Origin: Terebella lapidaria
Taxonomy: Eukaryota; Annelida; Polychaeta; Terebellida; Terebellidae
Reading direction: 5' to 3'
NCBI GenBank assembly: GCA_949152475.1
Contig: OX424566.1
Location: 34,722,423-34,786,422, forward strand
DNA length: 64,000 bases
Part shown: in pieces, positions 45,727 through 54,470 of the stretch
Position numbering within the stretch: the first letter of the stretch is position 1
Layout of the letters: every line of letters starts with the position of its first letter
Made by a program: the position numbers and the translations under genes
The notes under the pieces: generated by a model
The model's database searches: none
What the model was told of the DNA's origin: nothing
The model's input: only the letters and a program-made list of their open reading frames with translations

Positions 45727-48700
45727 GGCGCTGGAACAGGCGCTGGAAGCTGCCACACAACTTGAAGAGCTCTTGGACATTTTGCAAATTACAGTAGTTC
45801 TCGTGGGCGGATTTCCACAGACTTTGCACCATAGGATGCGTGAACGTTCCAAGCACTGATCTGGATATATTCCCTGTTCCATGATTCGGAATGAATAAGG
45901 ATTATTGGTTGAATACATGCTTCATAATAGCTACATTGTTGATAACATTGGAATAGAATCAGTTGACCATGAAGCGTTTGGGATATTCAGTGCACCAACT
46001 CATGACCATGTGTGGTAGGATTAACTGTGTTGACCCAACTACATGGAAAACAATTAACTCGCTTGGGATTAACTCAGTCCAGCCCACTCTCAGAGGCAAG
46101 CGAGGAGGTGTGAATAACCATGTTCGCCAAATCCCAACTGTTAATCACCATCAACACTCTCATGGTCACCTTACTACTCTCAATGGGATTAATTCTGATA
46201 ACCTGATTACACTTCACGAACCGAGTGTATCCATCCCTGCAATCAACAATCCACCTGGTCTCAGATATCACAGGGACCCGAGCAAATCCCGCCATGATCA
46301 TCTGGTGGAAGTGAAGAAAATCAGCATCTCCAAAAAAGCCTCCACACCAAGAAGAACCCACTTCGCTCTGTGGAACGCCCGTTCAATAAACAATAAGATT
46401 ACAGCTATCTGTGACTTCGTCACTGCTGAGCATATTGATATCTTCGCTTTGACTGAGACTTGGCTGACAGGGACAGCAAATGATAACTTCACACTACAGC
46501 AACTGAAGCTGAACCTCCCTGACTACAAACTGATAACTCTCCCTCGGTCACATCGGGGAGGAGGAGGTGTTGCCATTCTCCTGAGGAAAGCTTTCAAGGC
46601 CATTGTTAACCAGACTGGGGAGTATAAATCGTTCGAAGTCCTGGATACAACCATCACGCACAGGAGTGACACCTCAAAGGGAACTAACCCTTTAAGACTG
46701 GTCACGGTATATAGACCACCTCCATCCCCAGCCAATCGCTTGAAAACTACAGATTTCTTCAATGAGTTTTCTTCGTTCATGGAAGTTTTCTCTATCCTCC
46801 ACTGCAACAAACTACTAGTTGGTGACTTCAATTTCCATATTGATAGAAGCACGGACAGAGACGCACGCTCCTTCCTGGACCTGCTCGACTGCAATGACCT
46901 CGCTCAACACGTGTCAGAGTCCACACACAACCGAGGCCACATCCTTGACCTGTTAATCACCAAAACACTCTCGTCCCTAATAGCTGATGTACAGCTCCAC
47001 CATTGTCTTCCTTCTGATCATGCTGCAGTCTCCTGCGACCTCGCGCTGAGTAAACCACCGCCGACGAGGAAAGAGGTTATCGTCCAGAACCTGAAAGCCA
47101 TTGACATTACTGCATTGCGGCAGGACCTTGCATCAATACTACCCATCACCGAGGACGTTTCCGACCCATGTCATCTCGCAAATACACTGTCGACAGTCAC
47201 GGGCGAATTGTTATTGAAGCATGCGCCCAAAACATCGAAAATGGTTACAGTTCGTCCCAACACACCATGGTTCTCAGATGACATCAAGAAAGCAAAACAA
47301 ACCAAGCGGAAGCTGGAGCGAGCCTGGAATAAATCCCGCCTCACTGTCCACAGGGAAATCCTCAAATCCTTCTCACGCGACTACTATTCCTTAATTGATA
47401 ATTCCAAGACTGCGTACTACCAGTCTATGATTGAGTCAGCCGACCAACGGGGACTTTTCCGCTTTGTACGCAATATGCAAGGTGGCAAAACACTCCAATC
47501 TGATGACCAAAGCAGTGACCTAGCCGAGCAATTCAGCAGCTTTTTTAGCACAAAGATCGCCAAAATTCGCGATAAGTTGGACTCTGCCCCTGAACTCCAT
47601 GTTGAAGACCCCGTCGCTCTTCCATTTGAGCCACCCTCGGTGCTGTGCAGTTTCGCACCAGTCACAGAAACTGACATAAAAAAACTAATCTCTGGAGCTC
47701 CAAATAAATCAAGTTCTCTGGATCCAATGCCGGTGTCTCTAATCAAGCAATGTGCAGATACCCTCATCACTCCCGTCACACAGCTCATCAACAGTAGTCT
47801 CCAGAATGGGACTGTGCCTTCCTGTTTTAAATCGGCTGTAATCACACCAATTCTTAAGAAAAGCACCCTCGATCCACAGACACTGTCCAATTACCGGCCG
47901 GTGTCAAATCTCCCGTTCTGGTCCAAGGTCCTCGAGCGTGTCGTTGCAATGCAACTACACCAATATCTCCGAGAGAACAGTCTTTATGAATCAATGCAGT
48001 CAGCATACAGGAGCCACTACTCGACAGAAACGGCGCTCCTGCGCGTGTCCAATGATGTTCTACTATCGCTTGATGAAGGCCGCGAGGTAATACTCCTCCT
48101 ACTAGACCTAAGCGCAGCCTTCGATACTATAGATCATCAAACCCTTCTGGACCGACTATCGAATCGATTTGGTATCAAGGCCACAGCTCTTAGATGGGTG
48201 ACATCCTACTTGACAGAGCGCACCCAAAGAGTATCAGTCAATGGCCACACATCAAAGGAGGATCAACTCAAGTGGGGTGTACCACAGGGTTCGGTACTTG
48301 GCCCCCTTTTATTCACCCTATACACAGCCCCCATTGGCGACCTGATACGCCGACATGACCTCGAATTCATGCTGTACGCCGATGATACACAAGTGTATGT
48401 CAAGGTCGACGCTGGAAGTCAGGCATCCTCTATCAAGAAAATCGAACGATGTCTTTCAGATCTGCGTGGCTGGATGTTCGAGAACAAGCTGTGTCTCAAT
48501 GACGGTAAAACGGAACTGATCTGCTTCTCCTCGAAGTTCCGCAAATCTGCCACACTACCAAGTGTCATCATCGGCAACTCAATTATCGAGCCATCGACCG
48601 CCGCTGCTCGTAATTTGGGTGCCCTGTTTGATGGTGATATGTCCATGGACGAACAAGTCAAAGCTGTCTGCCGCTCAGCAACTTCCAGCCTGTACAACAT

Positions 48701-49400
48701 AGGAAAGATCCGCCAATATCTAAACCACGCCAGTGTAGAAAGGCTAGTATGTGCCTTCGTGACATCAAGGCTGGACAATTATAACAGTTTGCTAAATGGC
48801 ATTCCCACTTCTCTTTTGGCTCGTCTTCAGCGCGTTCAGAACTCTGCGGCTAGGTTGCTCACCCGTACCAGTCGATACGACCACATAATGCCGGTCTTGC
48901 GACGGCTCCACTGGCTTCCGATCCATGCAAGGATACATTACAAGATCATCCTCTTGGTATACAAGGCTCTCAATGGCCTCGCACCAGAGTACCTCCGGGA
49001 CATCCTGCATATCAAGACTCCCGCTCGAGATTCACGGTCATCTTCGTCAGTCCAACTGTCCATCCCTCGTGTCCGGACCGCTTACTACGGTGATCGTGCT
49101 TTCAGTGTATCAGGCCCAAAGCTTTGGAACTCTCTGCCCTCACAACTACGAAACACAAGCTCTGTCGAACAGTTCAAAAAAGACTTAAAAACCCACTTGT
49201 TTCGTTCAGTCTACCCGCAATAGGTTCTAGTCATATCACTCAAATCTGTTTAATTTTTATAACTGTATACACTGTAATTTTGTCGTTTTTACTACAATTT
49301 TGTCTTTTTATTGTTTCACACATATTACATGTCCAGCGCGTCGAGAACTATTTCATTGTTTTATGCGCTATACAAGAATAAACTTATTATTATTATTATA
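45727..49400 (+). mobile_element. L2/CR1-like LINE, apparently full length
   Basis: A 5' leader of about 236 bp starts GGCGCTGGAACAGGCGCTGG. It is followed by one long ORF, a 3' UTR and a tail of ATT repeats typical of L2/CR1-type elements. It inserted into a pre-existing 106-bp tandem repeat. There is no obvious target duplication beyond a few bases. Codon use is richer in C than the neighbourhood. Confidence 0.93.
45963..49223 (+). CDS. LINE ORF2: endonuclease and reverse transcriptase
   Basis: 1086 residues without interruption. The apurinic-type endonuclease starts at FALWNARSINN (about 134). Its catalytic motifs are LTETWL (about 167), GDFNFH (287) and SDHAAV (351). The reverse transcriptase has SNYRPVSNLP, LLDLSAAFDTIDH, GVPQGSVLGP and YADD (805-808). 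The C-terminal part ends in RLHWLPIHARI, LWNSLPSQLR and FKKDLKTHLF, typical of L2/CR1/jockey-group proteins. The enzyme nicks target DNA and copies its RNA in place. All motifs needed for activity are present. The first 130 residues are rich in His and Asn and match no domain I know; a later ATG might be the real start. Confidence 0.96.
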   Translation: MTMKRLGYSVHQLMTMCGRINCVDPTTWKTINSLGINSVQPTLRGKRGGVNNHVRQIPTVNHHQHSHGHLTTLNGINSDNLITLHEPSVSIPAINNPPGLRYHRDPSKSRHDHLVEVKKISISKKASTPRRTHFALWNARSINNKITAICDFVTAEHIDIFALTETWLTGTANDNFTLQQLKLNLPDYKLITLPRSHRGGGGVAILLRKAFKAIVNQTGEYKSFEVLDTTITHRSDTSKGTNPLRLVTVYRPPPSPANRLKTTDFFNEFSSFMEVFSILHCNKLLVGDFNFHIDRSTDRDARSFLDLLDCNDLAQHVSESTHNRGHILDLLITKTLSSLIADVQLHHCLPSDHAAVSCDLALSKPPPTRKEVIVQNLKAIDITALRQDLASILPITEDVSDPCHLANTLSTVTGELLLKHAPKTSKMVTVRPNTPWFSDDIKKAKQTKRKLERAWNKSRLTVHREILKSFSRDYYSLIDNSKTAYYQSMIESADQRGLFRFVRNMQGGKTLQSDDQSSDLAEQFSSFFSTKIAKIRDKLDSAPELHVEDPVALPFEPPSVLCSFAPVTETDIKKLISGAPNKSSSLDPMPVSLIKQCADTLITPVTQLINSSLQNGTVPSCFKSAVITPILKKSTLDPQTLSNYRPVSNLPFWSKVLERVVAMQLHQYLRENSLYESMQSAYRSHYSTETALLRVSNDVLLSLDEGREVILLLLDLSAAFDTIDHQTLLDRLSNRFGIKATALRWVTSYLTERTQRVSVNGHTSKEDQLKWGVPQGSVLGPLLFTLYTAPIGDLIRRHDLEFMLYADDTQVYVKVDAGSQASSIKKIERCLSDLRGWMFENKLCLNDGKTELICFSSKFRKSATLPSVIIGNSIIEPSTAAARNLGALFDGDMSMDEQVKAVCRSATSSLYNIGKIRQYLNHASVERLVCAFVTSRLDNYNSLLNGIPTSLLARLQRVQNSAARLLTRTSRYDHIMPVLRRLHWLPIHARIHYKIILLVYKALNGLAPEYLRDILHIKTPARDSRSSSSVQLSIPRVRTAYYGDRAFSVSGPKLWNSLPSQLRNTSSVEQFKKDLKTHLFRSVYPQ

Positions 49401-49570
49401 CATGTACATATAAAAGCTTACAATAAAACAAGTGGGTTACATAACACCCGCCCTACCCCCTGTAAATAAGCAAATGGACCGGATTCTGAGTTCATCTGAC
49501 TTCATACATGTACATATAAAAGCTTACAATAAAACAAGTGGGTTACATAACACCCGCCCTACCCCCTGTA
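49401..49570 (+). repeat. 106-bp tandem repeat at LINE 3' side
   Basis: A block from CATGTACATATAAAAGC to ACCCCCTG is at 49401-49462 and again at 49507-49568, with the 44-bp block between them. This gives the order A-LINE-B-A-B. Confidence 0.93.
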
Positions 49571-49671
49571 GATCTAACCCCCCTCATTGGCTAGATAGGC
49601 CCCTAGCACCAACTCAAACATACCATAGCTCACTAATGTGCTCATAGCGCACCTTAAACGCCTGTTGAACC

Positions 49672-49905
49672 CACAAATGTTAAAACGCCCACAAATGTGA
49701 AAACCCACAAATGTGAAAACAAATTTTGTAAATCACCCACAAATGTAAAAAAATCAACCACAAATGTGAAAACGTTTTTTGTCAACTACCCACAAATGTG
49801 AAAATCTTCACCCACAAATGTGAAAAAAACTTCACCCACAAATGTGAAAAATAAAATCAACCACAAATGTGAAAACGATTTTTGTCAATTGCCCACAAAT
49901 GTGAA
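49672..49905 (+). repeat. Ten spaced CCCACAAATGTGAAAA motifs
   Basis: CACAAATG, usually as CCCACAAATGTGAAAA, occurs at 49672, 49690, 49706, 49738, 49759, 49791, 49813, 49837, 49862 and 49894, all in one orientation. Spacing is 16-32 bp. The core CACAAATGTG is nearly palindromic and contains an E-box (CAAATG). Spacers are short and AT-rich, and not unique as in a CRISPR array. Confidence 0.93.
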
Positions 49906-49944
49906 AATCTGACACAACATTAGCTTCAACATGAGGAATGTTTT

Positions 49945-50720
49945 TAGGTTACCGACCTTTGTTCTGAAAACCTATTGCACAATTAATACTTTCCCCTATT
50001 ATCATCATTTTTCCATGAAAACCTTCATATCTCAGTAAATATTGATCGTAGAGCAAAAAGGACGTTATTTTCGGACCCGTAGGACAAATTGGCCATATAC
50101 TGGTGTGGTTTAGTATAAGATTACACCTGTGATGTCAAATTACACCAAACCGGAAGTAGAAATATTTTTCAAGGAAATGGGCTCAGGATGCCCAAGGATC
50201 AGTTATCAGGCCGTTTTGGTGTGTTTCAAGGCCAAAAATTTATACTTTCCCCTATTATCACCCACTTTTCCATAAAAACCTTCATATCTCAGTAAAGATT
50301 GAACGTAGAGCAAAAAGGACATTATTTTCGAACCCATAGGGCTAATTGGCAATATACTAGGCGTGGTTTGGTATCAAATTACACCTGTGGTGTCAAATTA
50401 CACCAAACCGGAAGTAGTATTATTTTTCAAGGAAATGGGCTCAGGATGCCCAAGGATCAGTTATTAGGCCATTTTGGTGTGTTTGAAGGCCAAAAATTGA
50501 TACTTTCCCCTATTATCACCCACTTTTCCATAAAAAACCTCCATATCTCAGTTAATATTGATCGTAGAGCAAAAAGGACATTATTTTCGAACCCGTAGGG
50601 CTAATTGGCAATATACTAGGTGTGGTTTGGTATCAGATTACACCTGTGGTGTCAAATGACACCAAACCGGAAGTAGAATTATTTTTCAAGGAAATGGGCT
50701 CAGGATGCCCAAGGATCAAC
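49945..50720 (+). repeat. 259-bp tandem repeat, about 2.8 copies
   Basis: CATATCTCAGTAAATATTGA-type markers at about 50023, 50281 and 50540 give spacing of 258-259. Units include GTCAAATTACACCAAACCGG and GGGCTCAGGATGCCCAAGGA. The array starts after TTAGGTTACCGACC (49945), again an element-end variant. GTAGAGCAAAAAGGAC resembles part of the 147-bp family. Confidence 0.9.
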
Positions 50721-50825
50721 AAGGCCGGACGAACAACACGCCCAAGCGTTGTGGTTCCGGGGACCCCTCCCATGGTTCTCGGGCCTCACGTAACGGCAAC
50801 ATTACTATTATTATTCATTATGTGA
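50721..50825 (+). repeat. Dispersed 105-bp repeat
   Basis: Matches 63400-63505 in the same orientation: GGCCGGACGAACAACACGCC, a CTCGGGCCTC piece and GGCAACATTACTATTATTAT. It may be the 3' end of a retroposon. Confidence 0.75.
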
Positions 50826-50874
50826 TATGTGATGTGATGTTTGTCTACTAACCATGCCTTGACGGTAATAACCT

Positions 50875-50970
50875 CACGGTGGCTAAGCGTTACGCGTTAT
50901 TCACGGAGTGCCGCGTAAAATGGTGAGTTTTACGCGCTATTCGAGAGGAAATGGCAGCCTCAGAGTGACC
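50875..50970 (+). repeat. Outer terminal inverted repeat, left
   Basis: Starts CACGGTGGC directly after AACCT and pairs with 61911-62006. Confidence 0.85.
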
Positions 50971-51059
50971 GTGAGATGGAAATACATACAATTCCGCTAT
51001 TTTTACCGTTTTGAAATATCGTATTGGGGTCTGCACGGAACATTACACATATTCATGGT

Positions 51060-51715
51060 TGTTGTACATATAGTCAGGAGGAATATTGAGCATATGGCAC
51101 TCAGGGTGGAAATGTAGTACATACTTTTTCTATCGATTGATATGGCTTCATAATGGTCTAAGACAACCTTTTTCAGAGGGTGTGTAAAATTTTCTCCCGG
51201 GCTAACTTTTTTATGGCCTTTTTCAAAATGGCCGACATCGAAAATTAGGTATTTTAGGAAAAAAAACAAAATTATCCTCCCGGCATGATGCTTTTGGTCT
51301 ATTAAGGTGACGTTTAGTTATATGGAGATATATTCTTCATAACAATACTACTAATACCGATTCAAACGTCCCGAAAATGGAAAAAATCCAAGATGGCCGC
51401 CAAATTCTCGCCATTTTTACATGAATGTTCATAACTTCCTGCCAAATTGAGATAGGAAGCCAATTTTGGTGTCTAACCCTGGGTTTTGGGGTATGAGGAT
51501 TCCAAATAAATAACCAGTTTCATGATTGGATGGTTCGAAGATGCTCAGAATCCAAGATGGCTGCCAAACGATAGCTCGATTTCGCAAATAAGCGCCAATA
51601 ACCGTCACATATTCAAAATAAGAAGGCAATTTTGGTGGCCATTCCTGGGGTTTGGGGTATGAGAGTGCTACCTGAAGAAATACTTTTGTGTGTAGATGGT
51701 GATTGGCCAGTTTAA
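51060..51715 (+). repeat. Inner long inverted repeat, left arm
   Basis: Reverse complement of 60285-60930. Shared segments include TAGTCAGGAGGAA, TCGATTGATATGGCTTCATA, GGGCTAACTTTTTTATGGCC, TTGGGGTATGAG and GTGTGTAGATGGTGA. Contains two ATCCAAGATGGC(C/T)GCC sequences. Confidence 0.9.
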
Positions 51716-51929
51716 AGCTATCCAACTGTCCAAAAGCCAAGATAAGGACTCATTAATAAAACACGAGCAAACAAACCTGTTTAATATCACTCACTCGCAC
51801 TTCAAAATAAACAGTACCACTACCAGGCATAATTTTTTTCCGAGCAATCAAACCCAAGTATATTATATCAGGCATATCAATACCAAGTATATTATATTAA
51901 GCATTTAAAACCATATAACAGCTGCCAGA
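51716..51929. other. AT-rich spacer
   Basis: Nothing recognised between the inverted arm and the Helitron remains. A duplicated ACCAAGTATATTATAT phrase lies near 51850-51895. Confidence 0.4.
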
Positions 51930-52593
51930 ATGTTTGATCAGATTGTAAACAACTCTTGAAATTGATGATCACTTCACCATCAAATCAAATTGGCAAAGTC
52001 TGTGACTACTTTGTGTCAATTGAGTTTCTACGAGGAGATTGGCCTCACATTGGTATTTACATTCACTGCCTTTTCTGAGTATAAAATCCTCCTAAGCTGG
52101 ACAAATAACTTGATGAGGAAGTTTTTGACGTTATTAACAAGTATATCAACACAGAGGACGTTGATTAGACGAGATACAGCAAGTTACATGACATTATAAA
52201 TGATGTTCAGCTTCATTTCAAGAATTATACAAAGTCATGCAAGAAGGGTAACAGGACCCACAGGTTCAGTTTATCCCGTCCACCTTCTTGTCAGACCTTT
52301 ATGTGCCATCCCAGCAGACACTGATCCAGATGAGTGAAAAAACGCTGCTGAAGAACAAGCCTGGAACATTATAGCCTCCACGAAAATGGTTGTACATAAA
52401 CATAAACACAAAGACTGATGGGTGAGTCAGTACAAATCAAAACCCTTTGAAAGCCTTGAATCCTAATTTTGACTTACAATATGTTGTTGACGCATACGCC
52501 TACATTCGATATATTGTGTCATATTATTGCAACAAGAAGCAGAGTGAAGGTGGTCCGCCCCTTCATGAAGAACCATGCAGAGCACAATATCGA
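51930..52593 (+). pseudogene. Helitron Rep region, decayed
   Basis: Translating in shifting frames gives pieces typical of Helitron Rep proteins: WPHIGIYIHCLF (compare the family's PHIH motif), then VINKYISTEDVD, DIINDVQLHFKNYTKSCKK followed by FSLSRPPSCQT, and NPNFDLQYVVDAYAYIRYIV. In this family Rep is the HUH nuclease that drives rolling-circle transposition. Several frameshifts and stops occur, for example a TGA right after the HCLF piece (about 52078) and a TGA at about 52338. The frame is then cut by the element at 52594. The coding strand and order match the helicase remains at 58453-60140. Confidence 0.8.
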
Positions 52594-52603
52594 CGGGTAA
52601 AAA

Positions 52604-52905
52604 CCAGAAGGTCGTAAGCGCCATTTTTGGTGAAATGAGTTAATCAGTCAAATCAAGCCAGGAGCTTCTTTGTCATCATCCAATCGATGACTGATCATGC
52701 TCTCAATAAACCAAAACCGGAAATTCATTTTTTTTGTAAAAAGTCGTAAGCGCCAAATTGCACGAAACGTGTTCGCCAAAAGGTCGTAAGCACCAGAGAT
52801 TTTTGCCAGAAGGTCGCAAGCGCCCGTGTGTGATTCACAATGGTGACGCCAGAACCTCGTAAGTGCACTTGCGTCAAAGCCAGAACATCGTAACCGCCAA
52901 CATGT
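52604..52905 (+). repeat. Left subterminal motif cluster
   Basis: CCAGAA(GG/CC/CA)TCGTAAGCGCC-like copies start near 52604, 52737, 52777, 52807, 52848 and 52879. Such clusters in other transposons bind transposase; this role is inferred. Confidence 0.85.
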
Positions 52906-53009
52906 GCTGACATTCGAGGACTTTTACCCGACATGTGGAAGGGTTATAGGTTACCTAAAACATATAAAATATATGTGAACAAATAAAAAAAATAGGTTAC
53001 CTAAAACAT

Positions 53010-53340
53010 ATAAAATATATGTGAACAAATAGGAAGGGATATATTCTGAATATTGTCATGACCTTGAAGTTTACCATTGACCCAATTTTCAAGGCCACAG
53101 GACAAAATGGCCAACTCGTATCTAACTATGTTTTTGGATAAATTATTTGGTCGGATTTGCTTTTATTGCAAAATGTTGTATTTTACGTTTGTTATTGGTA
53201 TCATCAAAATCTGATTGTATCGGTGGTAATAGATTGATACTTACATTTATACCACTGAGCCGGTGTCACTGCTGGTGGACGTTAAAACTGTCACCGAGGA
53301 TACCATCAACTCAGTAGCCTTTTGGTTTGTGATTAGGTAC
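53010..53340. repeat. 134-bp family fragment and 97-bp direct repeat
   Basis: 53030-53125 is one 134-bp-family piece. 53141-53237 recurs at about 53704-53797 on the other side of the SINE (AAATGTTGTATTTTACGTTT, TGTATCGGTGGTAATAGATT). Confidence 0.75.
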
Positions 53341-53690
53341 TAATAATAATCATGATAATAATCGGTTCTTATATAGCACTTTATCAAGGTTACACACATT
53401 CTCAAAGCGCTTCATAGTTTGGACTTTAGTCCTCTGAGAGTGGTCACTGCCAGGGTACATGTCGTTCTCAGAGGGGCCTTTTACATCCCTTTACAACGTT
53501 TTTTAAGAGATGGGACCGCCATTTTACGTGATATCCGAGTCACGGGCACACTGTGTTGTGAGGACAGGGAAAAAATCCCCTTACGATTACCGCACATGCG
53601 GCCCGGCGTAGGATCGAACCCACGCCGGCGATAGCTGTTGGTTCAAATTGAGCGACTAAGCGCTCGCACATAACCACTCGGTTACGTCTT
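53341..53690 (-). mobile_element. tRNA-derived SINE with LINE-like tail
   Basis: On the minus strand, box A TAACCGAGTGG (53674-53684) and box B GGGTTCGATCC (53611-53621) lie about 55 bp apart, as in a Leu/Ser-type tRNA. A body of about 250 bp ends in GAAGCGCTTTGAGAATGTG, a GTGCTATATAAGAACC piece and ATT/ATA repeats, the 3' style of L2-type LINEs. Transcription by RNA polymerase III and mobilisation by an L2-like LINE are inferred. A 97-bp direct repeat flanks it but is too long for a normal target duplication. Confidence 0.85.
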
Positions 53691-53797
53691 ATCCTTTCAG
53701 ATCAATTATTCGGTCGTGCTTTGTATCCATTGAAAAATGTTGTATTTTACGTTTGTTATTAGCATCATCAAAATCTGACTGTATCGGTGGTAATAGA

Positions 53798-54470
53798 TTG
53801 AATATTACCGATTTTACAGCTTAGAAATCAATTGTGAACATAAAGGATATATACTGAATATTTGACATTTGACCTCATTTTCAAGGTTTCAGGACAAAAT
53901 GGTTAATATCTCGCTTCTTATTCACTTTACAGCCTAGAAGTCAAATTTGGACATATAGAATTCGACCTTTGATCTCATTTTCAAGCACATGGGACAAAAT
54001 GGCCAATATTTTGCTTCTTTTCGACTATATAGCGTTCGAACCAATTGTGGACATACAGAAAATTATATACGCTGAATATTCTGATGACCTTGAACTTGAC
54101 ATTCGACCCTATTTTTGAAGATAGAGCACAAAACATGCGAAATGGCTAATATTTCGTTTATTATCGACTTATCATCGACTGTGTACCGCTTAGATATTAA
54201 TTGTGCACATATAGGAAATGATATATGCTGGATATTGTCATGACCTTGCATTTGACATTTGAACTCATTTTCAAGGTCACAGCACAAGATGGCTAATATT
54301 TTTCCTTAATACCGACGTTTCAGCATAGGAATCAAGTGTGCATTTGTAAGGAATTATGTATGCTGAAAATTTTGATGACCTTGAATTTGACCAGAGACCT
54401 TATTTTCAAAGTCACGGGGAAAATGACTGATATTTAATGTATGAACATATGCTGTCCGGTAACCTGTCTT
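53798..54470 (+). repeat. 134-bp family array
   Basis: About five diverged units with TCACAGCACAAGATGGCTAA, ATATAGGAAATGATATATGC and TGACCTTGAATTTGACC. It ends at CTGTCCGGTAACCTG (54449), the element-end motif. Confidence 0.85.

Noticed and set aside
49672-49905. CRISPR-like array
   Set aside because: The repeats are short, spacers are 6-20 bp and AT-rich, and the host is eukaryotic.
53600-53690. Functional tRNA gene
   Set aside because: Boxes A and B are present, but no proper anticodon arm or closed acceptor stem can be formed, and the sequence continues into a SINE body.
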